This document shows, one piece after another, positions 24,865-32,705 of a DNA stretch of 36,778 bases (positions are counted from its first letter, which is position 1; each line of letters starts with the position of its first letter). The stretch lies in NCBI RefSeq assembly GCF_027622875.1, contig NZ_JAPZVP010000028.1:1-36778 (forward strand), read 5' to 3'. The notes under the pieces are model-generated. The model did no database searches. It saw only the letters and a program-made list of their open reading frames with translations, and was not told where the DNA came from. This DNA is from Glycomyces luteolus (GTDB lineage Bacteria; Actinomycetota; Actinomycetes; Mycobacteriales; Micromonosporaceae). The translations under genes and the position numbers were made by a program.

Positions 24865-25722
24865 CTAGCCGAAGCGGCCGGTGATGTAGTCCTCGGTGCG
24901 CGAGTCGGACGGGTTGGAGAAGAGGCGCTGCGTCTCGTCGAACTCGACGAGGAAGCCGTAGCGCTCGGCGTCGTCGTCGACCGCCGCCGAGAAGAACGCC
25001 GTCGCGTCGGAGACGCGCGCGGCCTGCTGCATGTTGTGCGTGACGATGACGATCGTGTAGTCGCGCACCAGCTCGCTCATGAGCTCCTCGATGCGCGCGG
25101 TCGCGATCGGGTCGAGCGCCGAGCACGGCTCGTCCATGAGCAGGACCTCCGGCTGCACGGCGATCGCGCGGGCGATGCACAGGCGCTGCTGCTGCCCGCC
25201 CGAGAGCGCCAGGGCGCTCTTCTTCAGGTTGTCCTTGACCTCGTCCCACAGCGCCGCGCCGCGGAGCGCCTGCTCCACGCGGTCGGCGAGGTTGTCCTTC
25301 ATGCCGTTGATGCGCAGGCCGTACGCGACGTTGTCGAAGATCGACTTCGGGAACGGGTTCGCCTTCTGGAAGACCATGCCGATGTGGCGGCGCACCGCGA
25401 TCGGGTCGACGTTCGAGGCGTAGATGTCCTTGCCGTGGAACGAGATGCTCCCGGAGACCTTCGCGCCCGGGATGAGGTCGTTCATGCGGTTGATCGAGCG
25501 CAGCACCGTGGACTTGCCGCAGCCCGAGGGCCCGATCATCGCGGTGATCTGGTTGCGCGCGACGGGCAGCGAGACGCCGCGGACGGCGTGCGCCTTCCCG
25601 TAGTGGATGTCGACGCCCTTGAGCTCGATGACCGTCTCGGTCTGCGTGGGGGTGCCAGTGCGGCCCGGGGCGAGGCCCGCGATCGGGGCCTTGGCGCGGA
25701 TACCAGTCTCGTTCACGCTCAC
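24865..25722 (-). CDS. pstB: Phosphate ABC transporter ATPase PstB
   Basis: A 285-residue ATPase that powers high-affinity phosphate import by PstCA. Walker A is GPSGCGKST, followed by Q-loop VFQKANPFP, signature LSGGQQQR, Walker [14 protein letters not shown] and H-loop [25 protein letters not shown] is a PstB-specific stretch. Start GTG at 25720-25722 has GGAG five bases upstream; GTG at 25735-25737 would add five residues. pstS, pstC and pstA, which normally precede pstB, are not beside it: the upstream same-strand gene is unrelated. GTGAAC repeats at 25798-25826 look like a PHO box, so expression is likely under PhoP control. Confidence 0.93.
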   Translation of the reverse strand: MSVNETGIRAKAPIAGLAPGRTGTPTQTETVIELKGVDIHYGKAHAVRGVSLPVARNQITAMIGPSGCGKSTVLRSINRMNDLIPGAKVSGSISFHGKDIYASNVDPIAVRRHIGMVFQKANPFPKSIFDNVAYGLRINGMKDNLADRVEQALRGAALWDEVKDNLKKSALALSGGQQQRLCIARAIAVQPEVLLMDEPCSALDPIATARIEELMSELVRDYTIVIVTHNMQQAARVSDATAFFSAAVDDDAERYGFLVEFDETQRLFSNPSDSRTEDYITGRFG

Positions 25723-25797
25723 GCGAACTCCAATCACCGAATGTCAACCGCCGTTAACGTGTCCTGCCCTCATGGAACGCCATGCAAGTGCACGCAG

Positions 25798-25826
25798 GTG
25801 AACGTGAAGGTGAACTGAGAGTGAAT
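25798..25826 (-). promoter_or_regulatory. PHO-box-like direct repeats upstream of pstB
   Basis: The plus strand has GTGAAC, GTGAAG, GTGAAC in a row at 25798-25815 and GTGAAT at 25821-25826. On the pstB sense strand these read ATTCACT..., GTTCACC, TTCAC, GTTCACC; the GTTCACC units start about 11-12 bases apart, as in Streptomyces PhoP boxes. They lie 75-105 bases before the pstB start. Confidence 0.6.
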
Positions 25827-25887
25827 GGAGTGCGGTCCGGATCGCACTTGTCCGACGGACGTTCAATCGGACGCGCCGCGCGGCCGC

Positions 25888-26739
25888 TCAGGCGTGCTCG
25901 GGCGGGAGCAGCTCGTCGTTCGGGTAGCCGCCGAGCAGGTCGTCTGAGGCGGTGAGCGTGAACTCCTCCGCGATCCCGACCTGGCCGAGGTCGACCGAAC
26001 CCGCCACGTCCCCGTCCTCGGCGAGCTCCATGAGCATCCCGCGGATCACCGGGGCCGGGACGCCCGCGTCCTCGGCGAGCGCCGCCAGGCTCACCTGCAC
26101 GGTGGCTGACTTCGCTCCGCCGGGCAGCGTGAAGCGGCCTTCTTCGTCGAACTCGTACTCGATCCCGCCGACGCGGCGGATCGCGATCGCCGTCAGCTCC
26201 TCGAGGTCGCCGCGCTGGTCGGCGGCCTCCTCGATGGCCTCGACCTTGTCGAAGGCGAGCACGTCGAACGGGTTGGTGTACAGCAGCGGGGCGACGTACA
26301 GCTTCCCGTCGCGCATCTCGGAGCGGTACAGGCCCAGGGCCAGCAGGAACTCGAGCAGGTCGCGCACGGTGTGCGGCACGGGCAGGCCGGCGCGGCGGCA
26401 GTGGGTGGTGAAGGTGTCGATGCGCTCGCTGCGCTCGGCGGTGGCCCGGTCGTACTCCTCGCGGGCCTCCTTCTCGATGACCTCCTGGGACGCGCCCAGG
26501 TGGTGCTCGGAGGCCTCGGCGATCCAGTCGTCGACGTCGCCCGGGTCGCACCAGACCGGTTCGTTCCAGATGTCGTCTTCGGGGAAGGCGTCGGCCCACC
26601 AGGTCGCCGGGAACGGGCTCACGGAGGGGACGGTGCGGAACAACTCGATGCTGCACGGCATGATGCGGATCCACGCTGGGTGCATCGGGGCTTGGACGGG
26701 GCCGGACTCGTCGCCGAAGGGCCTCTCGAAAGATTCCAC
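25888..26739 (-). CDS. Hypothetical cytoplasmic protein, 283 aa
   Basis: An acidic soluble protein with no signal peptide or TM helix. Features include PFPATWWADAFPEDDIWNEP, a Glu/Arg-rich helix at about 95-115 (EKEAREEYDRATAERSERID) that may form a coiled coil, and a C-terminal region with LAALAEDAGVPAPVIRGML that reads like a helix-turn-helix of MarR/winged-helix type. Cysteines are few. It could be a regulator or scaffold; nothing fixes the role. The GTG start at 26737-26739 has no clear ribosome site; the ATG at 26683-26685 is an alternative. It lies upstream of pstB on the same strand, separated by about 165 bases with the PHO-like repeats in between. Confidence 0.65.
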   Translation of the reverse strand: MESFERPFGDESGPVQAPMHPAWIRIMPCSIELFRTVPSVSPFPATWWADAFPEDDIWNEPVWCDPGDVDDWIAEASEHHLGASQEVIEKEAREEYDRATAERSERIDTFTTHCRRAGLPVPHTVRDLLEFLLALGLYRSEMRDGKLYVAPLLYTNPFDVLAFDKVEAIEEAADQRGDLEELTAIAIRRVGGIEYEFDEEGRFTLPGGAKSATVQVSLAALAEDAGVPAPVIRGMLMELAEDGDVAGSVDLGQVGIAEEFTLTASDDLLGGYPNDELLPPEHA

Positions 26740-27068
26740 ATCATCGACGGTAGCAGCGAGGTGCGACGCGGCCGCGCCGCTGGGGCGCGACTTCGCTTTC
26801 AGCGTACTGGCGCGGAGGGAGCCGTCCCGGCGCGGTGATACCAGGAGTCGCTCAGTGCCCGTTGAGTGCCCGATTGCGGCGTACCCCCGTGAGGGTGCGC
26901 CGGCGCCGGGACGGCCCTCGCGCGCGTCGGGCTTGCCAGCCCCGCCGCGGCCTCGCGCGCCCCTTTGAGGGGGAACCGGGACCGCTTGTGGAGGGACGCG
27001 CCTTTCGCGTCCGGGCCGACGTTACTCCGAGGCGACCCTGCTGGATTCGACCGAACGGCCGGGTCCGG
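26740..27068. other. 329-bp gap, no gene seen
   Basis: No supported gene on either strand. It contains two AGTGCCCG direct repeats (26854-26861 and 26865-26872, 11 bases apart) and a hairpin GCGTACCC/GGGTGCGC (26879-26900, one wobble pair, 6-base loop). These could be regulatory for the minus-strand gene at 26739 or a terminator for the small gene at 27069. Confidence 0.4.
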
Positions 27069-27257
27069 CTAGCCGTTCAGGCGAGAGAGGTCCGGCTCGA
27101 AGTCGGCGAGACCGCTGGCGTATTCGGGAGTGAGGTATTCGAGGGTGCGGACCTGCTGCTCCAGCAGCTTGCCCACGGAGACGATCTGATCGGCGGCGTT
27201 GAGCACCAGCCAGTGCTCGTAATCGGAGTAGCGTTCTTCCACCTGCGCCAAGGTCAC
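27069..27257 (-). CDS. Small helical protein, 62 aa
   Basis: The frame encodes VTLAQVEERYSDYEHWLVLN-type sequence followed by VGKLLEQQVRTLEYL, a clean helical protein with no low-complexity bias. The GTG at 27255-27257 has GGGGGGAAG five bases upstream, which supports translation. Codon use matches the neighbours. It is not recognised; the acidic-aromatic composition fits a small adaptor or toxin/antitoxin partner, but no partner gene is adjacent. Confidence 0.6.
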   Translation of the reverse strand: MTLAQVEERYSDYEHWLVLNAADQIVSVGKLLEQQVRTLEYLTPEYASGLADFEPDLSRLNG

Positions 27258-27394
27258 AGCGGCTTCCCCCCTGATAGGACGTGCTTCAAGTCTGATCGGA
27301 ACAACGTAATGCGCAGTGAGCGACGCACGGATTCATGACACGCGACGGGCAGGTGAAATACCTGTCGCCGCAAGAGTTCACACCCGTTCGGGGC

Positions 27395-29251
27395 TCAGGC
27401 GCGGAGCACCAGCCGGAGCGCGGAGACCCCGTCCTCGGCGATCTCGATCGGGACCCCCCAGTCCTGGCGGGTGAGGTGGCACGCGGGGTGCTCGGCCTCG
27501 GCGTCGCAGGTCGCCGCCTGAGCGACCACCTGCAGGACGCCCTGGCCGATGCCGTCCGCCAGCACGAGGCCGCGGCCCAGCTCCTCGCCCTTGCCCGCGC
27601 CCTCGGCGAGGAGCTGGGGCGGGTCGGCCGAGACGGTGACCTGGATCGGGGAGCCGAAGGTGTAGTCGAGCTTCTGGCCCGCGGCGGGCGCGAAGAGCAC
27701 TTCGAGGCGCAGCGCTCCGGGCGCGACCTTGGTGCGCTTGCGGGTGACCCGGTGGTGCCGCCCGGCGACGGCGGCCTCGCCGAGGTCGGGCGCGGTGAGG
27801 CGGTGGGCGGCCGATTCGACCACGATGATCTTGCCGCCCAGGACGATCACGTCGCTGGGCTCGGCGAGGTCCGCGGCGAGGGTGGACACGGTCTCGGACC
27901 GCGGGTCGTAGGCGCGCAGGGCCCCGTTGTAGGTGTCGGCGACGGCGACGCGGCCGTCGGGGAGCACGGCGAGGCCGAGCGGGTGCTGCATGAGGGCGCC
28001 GGCGGCGGGGCCGTCGACGTGCCCGAAGTCGAAGAGCCCCTGGCCGACCGCGGTGTGCATCCGGCCGTTCTCGACGTAGCGGAGCGCGGAGGTCTCGGAG
28101 TCGACGAGCCAGAGCCGGTCCGCGGTCGCGGCGAGGCCGGAGGGCTGGGCCATCCAGACCTGGTCCAAGGCGCCGTCCTTGAGGCTTTCGACGGTGGTAC
28201 CCGCGTAGACGCCCGCGGTGCGGGCGGCCGGGTCGAAGTACCAGAGCTGGTGGATGCCGGCCATGGCGATGACGAGTCTGTCCTCGAACCAGGCGAGGTC
28301 CCAGGGCGAGGAGAGGTCCACGTCGAGGGCGGCGGTGGTGCCGTTGTCCATGCGCCACTGACGGCCGGTTCCGGCGACGGTGGTGACCGCGCCGTCGGCG
28401 AGGCGGACGCCGCGCAGGAGGTGGTTCACGGTGTCGGCGACGACGAGGTCGTAGCCGGCCTCGGCGGCCACCTCGGCGGGGAGGAGCGCGAGGCCCTGGG
28501 GTTCGTTGAACCGCGGTTCGGCGCCGTCGGCGCTGCCGCGCTCGCCGGTGCCGATGGTCTGGACGACCGTTTCGAGGTCCGGGGCGAGGCGGACGAGGCG
28601 GTGGCGGGCCGAGTCGGTGACGAGCACATCGCCGCCGGGCAGCTCGATCGCTTTGCCGGGGAAGCGGAGTGTGGTCTCGGCGGGAGGGGCGGCCACGTAG
28701 GGGCTGCCCTCGGGGTCGAGGGTGCCGCGGGCGGTGTGGGTCGCGACGATCTCGCCGATGATCGCGTCGAGGGCCTCGACGTGGCCTTCACCGGCCATCG
28801 TGGACACGACGTAGCCCTCGGGATCGAGGACGACGAGGGTGGGCCAGGCGCGGGCGGCGTAGGCGTCCCAGGTCTTGAGGTCGGGGTCGTCGAGGACGGG
28901 GTGCTCGACGCCGTAGCGTTCGACGGCCGCGGCGAGGGCCTGCGGGTCGCGCTCGTGCTCGAACTTCGGGGAGTGGACGCCGATGATGACGAGCGCGTCG
29001 CCGTACTTCTCCTCGAGCGGGCGGAGCTCGTCGAGGACGTGCAGGCAGTTGATGCAGCAGAATGTCCAGAAATCGAGCACCACTGCCTTGCCGCGGAGGC
29101 TTTCGAGGTCGAGTCGGCGGCCGCCGGTGTTGAGCCAGCCGCGGCCGACGAGCTCGGCGGCGCGGACGCGGGACTGCCGCTTCGCGGGAGCGGGGGGCGG
29201 CGCCTTCGGTGCGGCGGCGTTCGATGCGCTGGAAGCGGTGCCCTGGTCCAT
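27395..29251 (-). CDS. Thioredoxin-domain NHL-repeat protein (NHLRC2-like)
   Basis: A 618-residue protein. A Pro/Ala tail (1-30) leads to a thioredoxin/TlpA-like domain at about 35-175 with redox motif C66-I-N-C69 in FWTFCCINCLHVL and the cis-Pro AWPTLVVL. A beta-propeller of NHL repeats follows (about 200-520; GLAVLPDGRVAVADTYNGAL, SSPWDLAW, GDVLVTDSARHRL), and a C-terminal Ig-like sandwich closes it. The combination is that of human NHLRC2 and bacterial relatives. No signal peptide, so cytoplasmic. An in-frame GTG at 29317 would add 22 basic residues; ATG at 29251 is preferred though no ribosome site is visible. The exact redox role is unknown. Confidence 0.88.
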   Translation of the reverse strand: MDQGTASSASNAAAPKAPPPAPAKRQSRVRAAELVGRGWLNTGGRRLDLESLRGKAVVLDFWTFCCINCLHVLDELRPLEEKYGDALVIIGVHSPKFEHERDPQALAAAVERYGVEHPVLDDPDLKTWDAYAARAWPTLVVLDPEGYVVSTMAGEGHVEALDAIIGEIVATHTARGTLDPEGSPYVAAPPAETTLRFPGKAIELPGGDVLVTDSARHRLVRLAPDLETVVQTIGTGERGSADGAEPRFNEPQGLALLPAEVAAEAGYDLVVADTVNHLLRGVRLADGAVTTVAGTGRQWRMDNGTTAALDVDLSSPWDLAWFEDRLVIAMAGIHQLWYFDPAARTAGVYAGTTVESLKDGALDQVWMAQPSGLAATADRLWLVDSETSALRYVENGRMHTAVGQGLFDFGHVDGPAAGALMQHPLGLAVLPDGRVAVADTYNGALRAYDPRSETVSTLAADLAEPSDVIVLGGKIIVVESAAHRLTAPDLGEAAVAGRHHRVTRKRTKVAPGALRLEVLFAPAAGQKLDYTFGSPIQVTVSADPPQLLAEGAGKGEELGRGLVLADGIGQGVLQVVAQAATCDAEAEHPACHLTRQDWGVPIEIAEDGVSALRLVLRA

Positions 29252-29325
29252 CGGGCGAGCGTAGCGCGGGACCGCGTTGCGGGCCTTGAACGACGCCCGG
29301 TTTTGAATGGGCCTCACATTACGAC

Positions 29326-29357
29326 TCGGGGCCGACGGGCTTACCCGTCGACCCCGA
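29326..29357 (-). terminator. 14-bp hairpin with one mismatch
   Basis: TCGGGG-CGACGGG pairs with CCCGTCG-CCCCGA with a single opposing mismatch and a four-base loop CTTA. On the minus strand it follows the 500-aa gene stop (29447) by about 90 bases and precedes the thioredoxin gene start by about 75, so it may terminate the first or regulate the second. Confidence 0.5.
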
Positions 29358-29408
29358 AACGATGTCGTACCCCCGGGATATTTTTGAACCAGGGGTCCCT
29401 TTAAGCCG

Positions 29409-29426
29409 GATTTATCATGATTTATC
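29409..29426. repeat. Two GATTTATC direct repeats 10 bases apart
   Basis: GATTTATC at 29409-29416 and 29419-29426, an A/T-rich island in GC-rich DNA between two minus-strand genes. One-helix-turn spacing suggests a protein-binding site; BldC-type regulators use A/T-rich direct repeats. Confidence 0.3.
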
Positions 29427-29446
29427 GCCTCATCGAGCGGTTTGCT

Positions 29447-30949
29447 CTAGGAGGCTTCCTCGGTCGGCTCGCCGCCGCCTTCGCCGTCCTCGGGGGCGCC
29501 GAGAAGAGCGAGGCAGTAGACGTCCTCGCCGACGGTGAGGGTCTCGCGGCCCGCGTCGGCGCATTCCTGGCCGTCCCCGACCTTCTGGACGATCTCGTAG
29601 TCCTCGCCCTCCGTGGCGTCGGCGCAGTCGATCGCCTCGGCCTGGTCGCCGCTCGTGTGGCGGACGCAGCCGTCCTCCTCGAACTTCGGCGCGGCGAACA
29701 GCAGGAAGTACACGCCCACGCCGGCCGCGGCTACGACCAGCGCGCCGACGATCAAGAGGATCGGCAGCAGCATCTTCTTCGAGCCGCCGCCCTTGGCGGG
29801 CTGCGGCGCGCCCTGGTAACCGGGCGGGACCGAGCCGGGCGGCATGCCCGGCTGGGAGTACTGGGGGCCCATGCCGGGCTGCGACTGCGCCTGCTGGTTC
29901 GGGTCGTAGCCCTGGCCCATCGCGGGCGGCTCGCTGTACGGGTTGTGCGCGCCGATGATGAGCTTCTGGGTGTCGTCCGACTGCGTCGGCGGCTGGGGCG
30001 CGGCGGGCGGCGGGGCCTGGTAGGCCGACTGCGGCTGCGCGTACGGATTGGCCGGGGCCGGCGGGGGCGGCGGGACCGCGCCGGGAGAGTGGACCGGGCT
30101 CGGCGCGGGGGCCTGGGCGGCGTCCGGGTTGGCCAGCGGGTTCGGCGGCGGCGAAGGCCACGCCGAGGCGGGCGACTGGGCCGCCTGCTCGCCGTAGGGC
30201 GCGGGGGCGTTGAAGCCCGAGACGCCTTGGGGCGGCAGCACCTGGGTGTGCTCTTCGTACGGGTCCGCCGCCGGAGCGGGAGGCGAGGACGGCTGCGAGG
30301 GGCCGAGACGCAGGATCTGCGTGCCGTCGCCGTCGAACTGAGAACCGTCGAACTGCGGGGCCGACGGAGGCGCCTGCGCGGCAGGCGGTTCCGGCTCGGA
30401 GGGGGCGACCTGCTCGGGCGCGCGGTCGGCGGCGGGAGCGGCCGGGATGTCGACGTCGATCGACGCGGCGGTCGGGATGGCCTGGGTGACGTCCTCGTCC
30501 GCCGACGCTGCCTTAGGAGCGGCCTGCGGCGCTTCGGGTTCCGGAGCGGCCTGCGGCGCTTCGGGTTCCGGAGCGGCGTCCGCCATGGGAGCCGAGGAGG
30601 TGTCGGCGGCGGGAGCGGCCGGGATCTCGGCGTCCGCGAGCGCCGAGGTCGGCATCGCTTCGGTGACGCCCTCGTCGATCGAGGGCGCCGCCGGTTCGGC
30701 GGGGGTCTCGGGAGCAGCGGGTTCGGCCTGCGGCGCTTCTGGTTCCGGAGCGGCGGCGGCTTCGGCCGGGGGCTCGGCCGCGCTCTCGTCGGCAGCGGGG
30801 GTCTCGGGTACGGCGTCGGCGCTCTCGTCGGCGGTTACCGGCTCGGGGCTCGGGGCCGTCTCGGCGGCGTCGGTTTCGACCCGCTCGGCGGCGTTCTGGT
30901 CTTCGCTGCCCTCGCCCTTTTCAGGCGGGTTGCCTTGCTCGGAGGTCAC
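29447..30949 (-). CDS. Anchored protein with long Pro/Ala/Glu tail, TQ motifs and four-Cys module
   Basis: A 500-residue protein. Residues 1-390 form a disordered, acidic then Pro/Gln-rich cytoplasmic region; a TM helix at about 393-418 precedes an outer module with cysteines C428, C442, C463, C479 (GCV...AIDCADAT..YEIV...EC...YCLALL), matching the module of the gene at 23763. In the tail, T-[QE]-x-hydrophobic motifs follow acidic residues at Thr96, Thr155, Thr210, Thr235 and Thr327. Residues 90-116 and 149-175 are a duplicated block (S-x-DE-x-VT-x-A...IPAAPAAD). The acidic-T-Q pattern recalls actinobacterial Ser/Thr kinase sites. The gene is complete; ATG at 30949. Kinase or FHA gene not in the window. 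Confidence 0.78.
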   Translation of the reverse strand: MTSEQGNPPEKGEGSEDQNAAERVETDAAETAPSPEPVTADESADAVPETPAADESAAEPPAEAAAAPEPEAPQAEPAAPETPAEPAAPSIDEGVTEAMPTSALADAEIPAAPAADTSSAPMADAAPEPEAPQAAPEPEAPQAAPKAASADEDVTQAIPTAASIDVDIPAAPAADRAPEQVAPSEPEPPAAQAPPSAPQFDGSQFDGDGTQILRLGPSQPSSPPAPAADPYEEHTQVLPPQGVSGFNAPAPYGEQAAQSPASAWPSPPPNPLANPDAAQAPAPSPVHSPGAVPPPPPAPANPYAQPQSAYQAPPPAAPQPPTQSDDTQKLIIGAHNPYSEPPAMGQGYDPNQQAQSQPGMGPQYSQPGMPPGSVPPGYQGAPQPAKGGGSKKMLLPILLIVGALVVAAAGVGVYFLLFAAPKFEEDGCVRHTSGDQAEAIDCADATEGEDYEIVQKVGDGQECADAGRETLTVGEDVYCLALLGAPEDGEGGGEPTEEAS

Positions 30950-31130
30950 GGCTGCTCCTCAATGCTGCTTCCGGCCTGGCGTCTTGGGGGCACGCCAGAC
31001 GCGTCACACGGTACCGCAGCGGCGCTCGTGATCGCTCGACAGGGTTACTGAGCGGGCGTGGAGAGCGGAGGGAACGGTGCCTCGCGAATGGACGGCCGCG
31101 GCGGGCCTTTGCGAAGGAGGGTACGGAAAA

Positions 31131-31181
31131 GGCCGGGTGCCAGCGGTTGCCCACCCCTCATGGCAAACGCGGCACCCGGCC
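31131..31181 (-). terminator. 20-bp near-perfect hairpin with T-run
   Basis: On the minus strand the arms GGCCGGGTGCC and GGCACCCGGCC, extended inward by GCG-TTGCC type pairs, form a 20-bp stem with one bulge and one mismatch and a 10-base loop. The minus-strand 3' side is followed by TTTTCC. A strong Rho-independent terminator for the E1/E2 operon, though about 200 bases past the E2 stop. Confidence 0.75.
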
Positions 31182-31185
31182 GGTG

Positions 31186-31245
31186 TGAGAACCCCCTGGA
31201 GAGGGTCTCAATGGTGCGGGGAACTCGGCGCTGTCCGCCGCACCA
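31186..31245. ncRNA. Two further hairpins next to the terminator, possible structured RNA
   Basis: TGAG-A-ACCC pairs with GGGTCTCA (31186-31210, one bulged A, 8-base loop). TGGTGCGG pairs with CCGCACCA (31212-31245), enclosing CGG/CCG. With the terminator hairpin they form a continuous three-stem series on the minus strand. No known RNA family was recognised, and a 3'-UTR is as likely as an independent RNA. Confidence 0.3.
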
Positions 31246-31381
31246 ATGGGAGGAGATAAAGTTCGCGGTCCCAGTTGCCTGAGACGGTCGGAAGCTTCGA
31301 AGATATGTTTCCCCGTTGTTTCCGTGCCTCCATTACAACACCGAATACCAGGATCCGCCAACGATTCGTCGGTGCCCTTGA

Positions 31382-32695
31382 TCACGTCCAGGCGAGCAGT
31401 GTTTCCCCAGGGTGCTGCAGGAACGAGCCGACGTCGGCGAGGAACTGCGAGCCGAGTTCCCCGTCGATGAGCCGGTGGTCGAAGGACAGTCCGAGGGTGG
31501 TCACCTGGCGGACGGCGATCTCGCCTTCGTGCACCCACGGCTGCGGCCGGACGGCGCCGAACACGAGGATCGCCGACTCGCCCGGAGGGAGGATCGGGGT
31601 GCCCGTGTCGATGCCGAAGACGCCGACGTTGGTGATCGAGATCGTCCCGCCGGACATCTCGGCTGGCGTGGTCTTCCCCTCCCGGGCGGTGCGCGCCAGC
31701 GAGGTGAGGGCCCCGGCGAGTTCGACCAGGCTCAGGTCCTGGGCGGCCTTGACGTTCGGGACGACCAGGCCGCGCGGGGTGGCGGCGGCGATGCCGAGGT
31801 TGACGTCGTGCTTGACGACGATCTCCTGGGCCGCTTCGTCCCACTGGGCGTTGATCATCGGGTGGCGGCGGGCGGCCAGCAGGACCGCCTTGGCCACGAA
31901 CAGCAGCGGAGTGACCTTGACGTCGGCGAACTCCTTGCGGCCCTTGAACTCCTTGACCGTCTCCATCATGCCGGTGACGTCGCAGGTGAGGAACACCGTG
32001 GCGTGCGGCGCGGTGAACGCGGAGGCGACCATGTTCTGCGCGGTGAGCTTGCGGACGCCCTTGATGGGGATGCGCTGGTCCTCGGCTGCCGCGGTGATCC
32101 TCGCCGGTGCAGGCGCGACCGGGGCGGCTACGGCGGCTTCGACGTCGGCTCGGGAGACCGTGCCGTTCGGTCCGGTCGGGACGACCGAGGCGAGGTCGAT
32201 GCCGAGGTCCTTGGCGAGCTTGCGCACCGGGGGCTTGGCGAGCACCGGACCGGATGCGGCGGGAGCCGCGGGGGCCGGTGCGGGCGGCGCGACCGGGGCG
32301 GGCGGCGCGGGGGCCGGCGCGGGTGCCGCGGCGGCCGGGGCCTCGCCTGAGCGGCGCTTGCGGCGCTTCGATCCGGCCTCGCGCGCGCCGTACCCCACGA
32401 GGTTCGGCGTGCGCTCGTCCTTCTTCTTCTCGGCCGGGGGCGCCTCGACGCCTTCGACTTCGAAGCTCGCCAATGGCCGGCCGACGTCGATCGTCTCGCC
32501 CGCCTCGGCGTGGTGCTCGGCGAGCACCCCGTCGTAGGGGCTGGGCACCTCGACGAGCGCCTTGGCGGTCTCGACCTCCACGAACGGCTGGTTGAGCTTG
32601 ACTTCTCCGCCCGGCTCCACGAGCCATGCGGCGACCTCGCCCTCGGTGAGACCCTCACCGAGGTCGGGCAGGTTGAACGTGATCCTCTGACCCAT
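31382..32695 (-). CDS. 2-oxoacid dehydrogenase E2, dihydrolipoamide acyltransferase
   Basis: A 437-residue acyltransferase. One lipoyl domain at 1-80 carries the lipoylated Lys45 (VETAKALVEV). A charged then Ala/Pro linker contains RTPNLVGYGAREAG, common in actinobacterial E2. The E1/E3-binding domain is at about 152-188 and the catalytic trimer-forming domain at about 205-437, with His407 and Asp411 in SFDHRLIDGE. It passes the acyl group from E1 to CoA. The gene follows E1beta by 10 bases on the same transcript. Whether the acyl group is acetyl or branched cannot be settled here. Confidence 0.93.
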   Translation of the reverse strand: MGQRITFNLPDLGEGLTEGEVAAWLVEPGGEVKLNQPFVEVETAKALVEVPSPYDGVLAEHHAEAGETIDVGRPLASFEVEGVEAPPAEKKKDERTPNLVGYGAREAGSKRRKRRSGEAPAAAAPAPAPAPPAPVAPPAPAPAAPAASGPVLAKPPVRKLAKDLGIDLASVVPTGPNGTVSRADVEAAVAAPVAPAPARITAAAEDQRIPIKGVRKLTAQNMVASAFTAPHATVFLTCDVTGMMETVKEFKGRKEFADVKVTPLLFVAKAVLLAARRHPMINAQWDEAAQEIVVKHDVNLGIAAATPRGLVVPNVKAAQDLSLVELAGALTSLARTAREGKTTPAEMSGGTISITNVGVFGIDTGTPILPPGESAILVFGAVRPQPWVHEGEIAVRQVTTLGLSFDHRLIDGELGSQFLADVGSFLQHPGETLLAWT

Positions 32696-32705
32696 GTCCC
32701 GCTCC

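Larger units (their letters stand above)
30950..31381. other. 432-bp structured gap upstream of the 500-aa gene
   Basis: No gene is supported. The region carries three consecutive hairpins between 31131 and 31245 (see separate entries), which on the minus strand lie between the E2 stop and the next gene. They may form one long terminator or a structured RNA. The remaining part, 30950-31120, is the presumed promoter region of the anchored protein, with no clear box seen. Confidence 0.5.

Noticed and set aside
27335..29404. Long plus-strand reading frame (689 codons) over the thioredoxin-NHL gene
   Set aside because: It is the antisense shadow of a clear gene; composition is Gly/Glu/Val/Ala repeats with no domain.
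29417..31051. Plus-strand frame of 544 codons, Arg/Gly-rich
   Set aside because: Antisense of the 500-aa anchored protein; Arg/Gly repeats come from its Pro/Ala codons.
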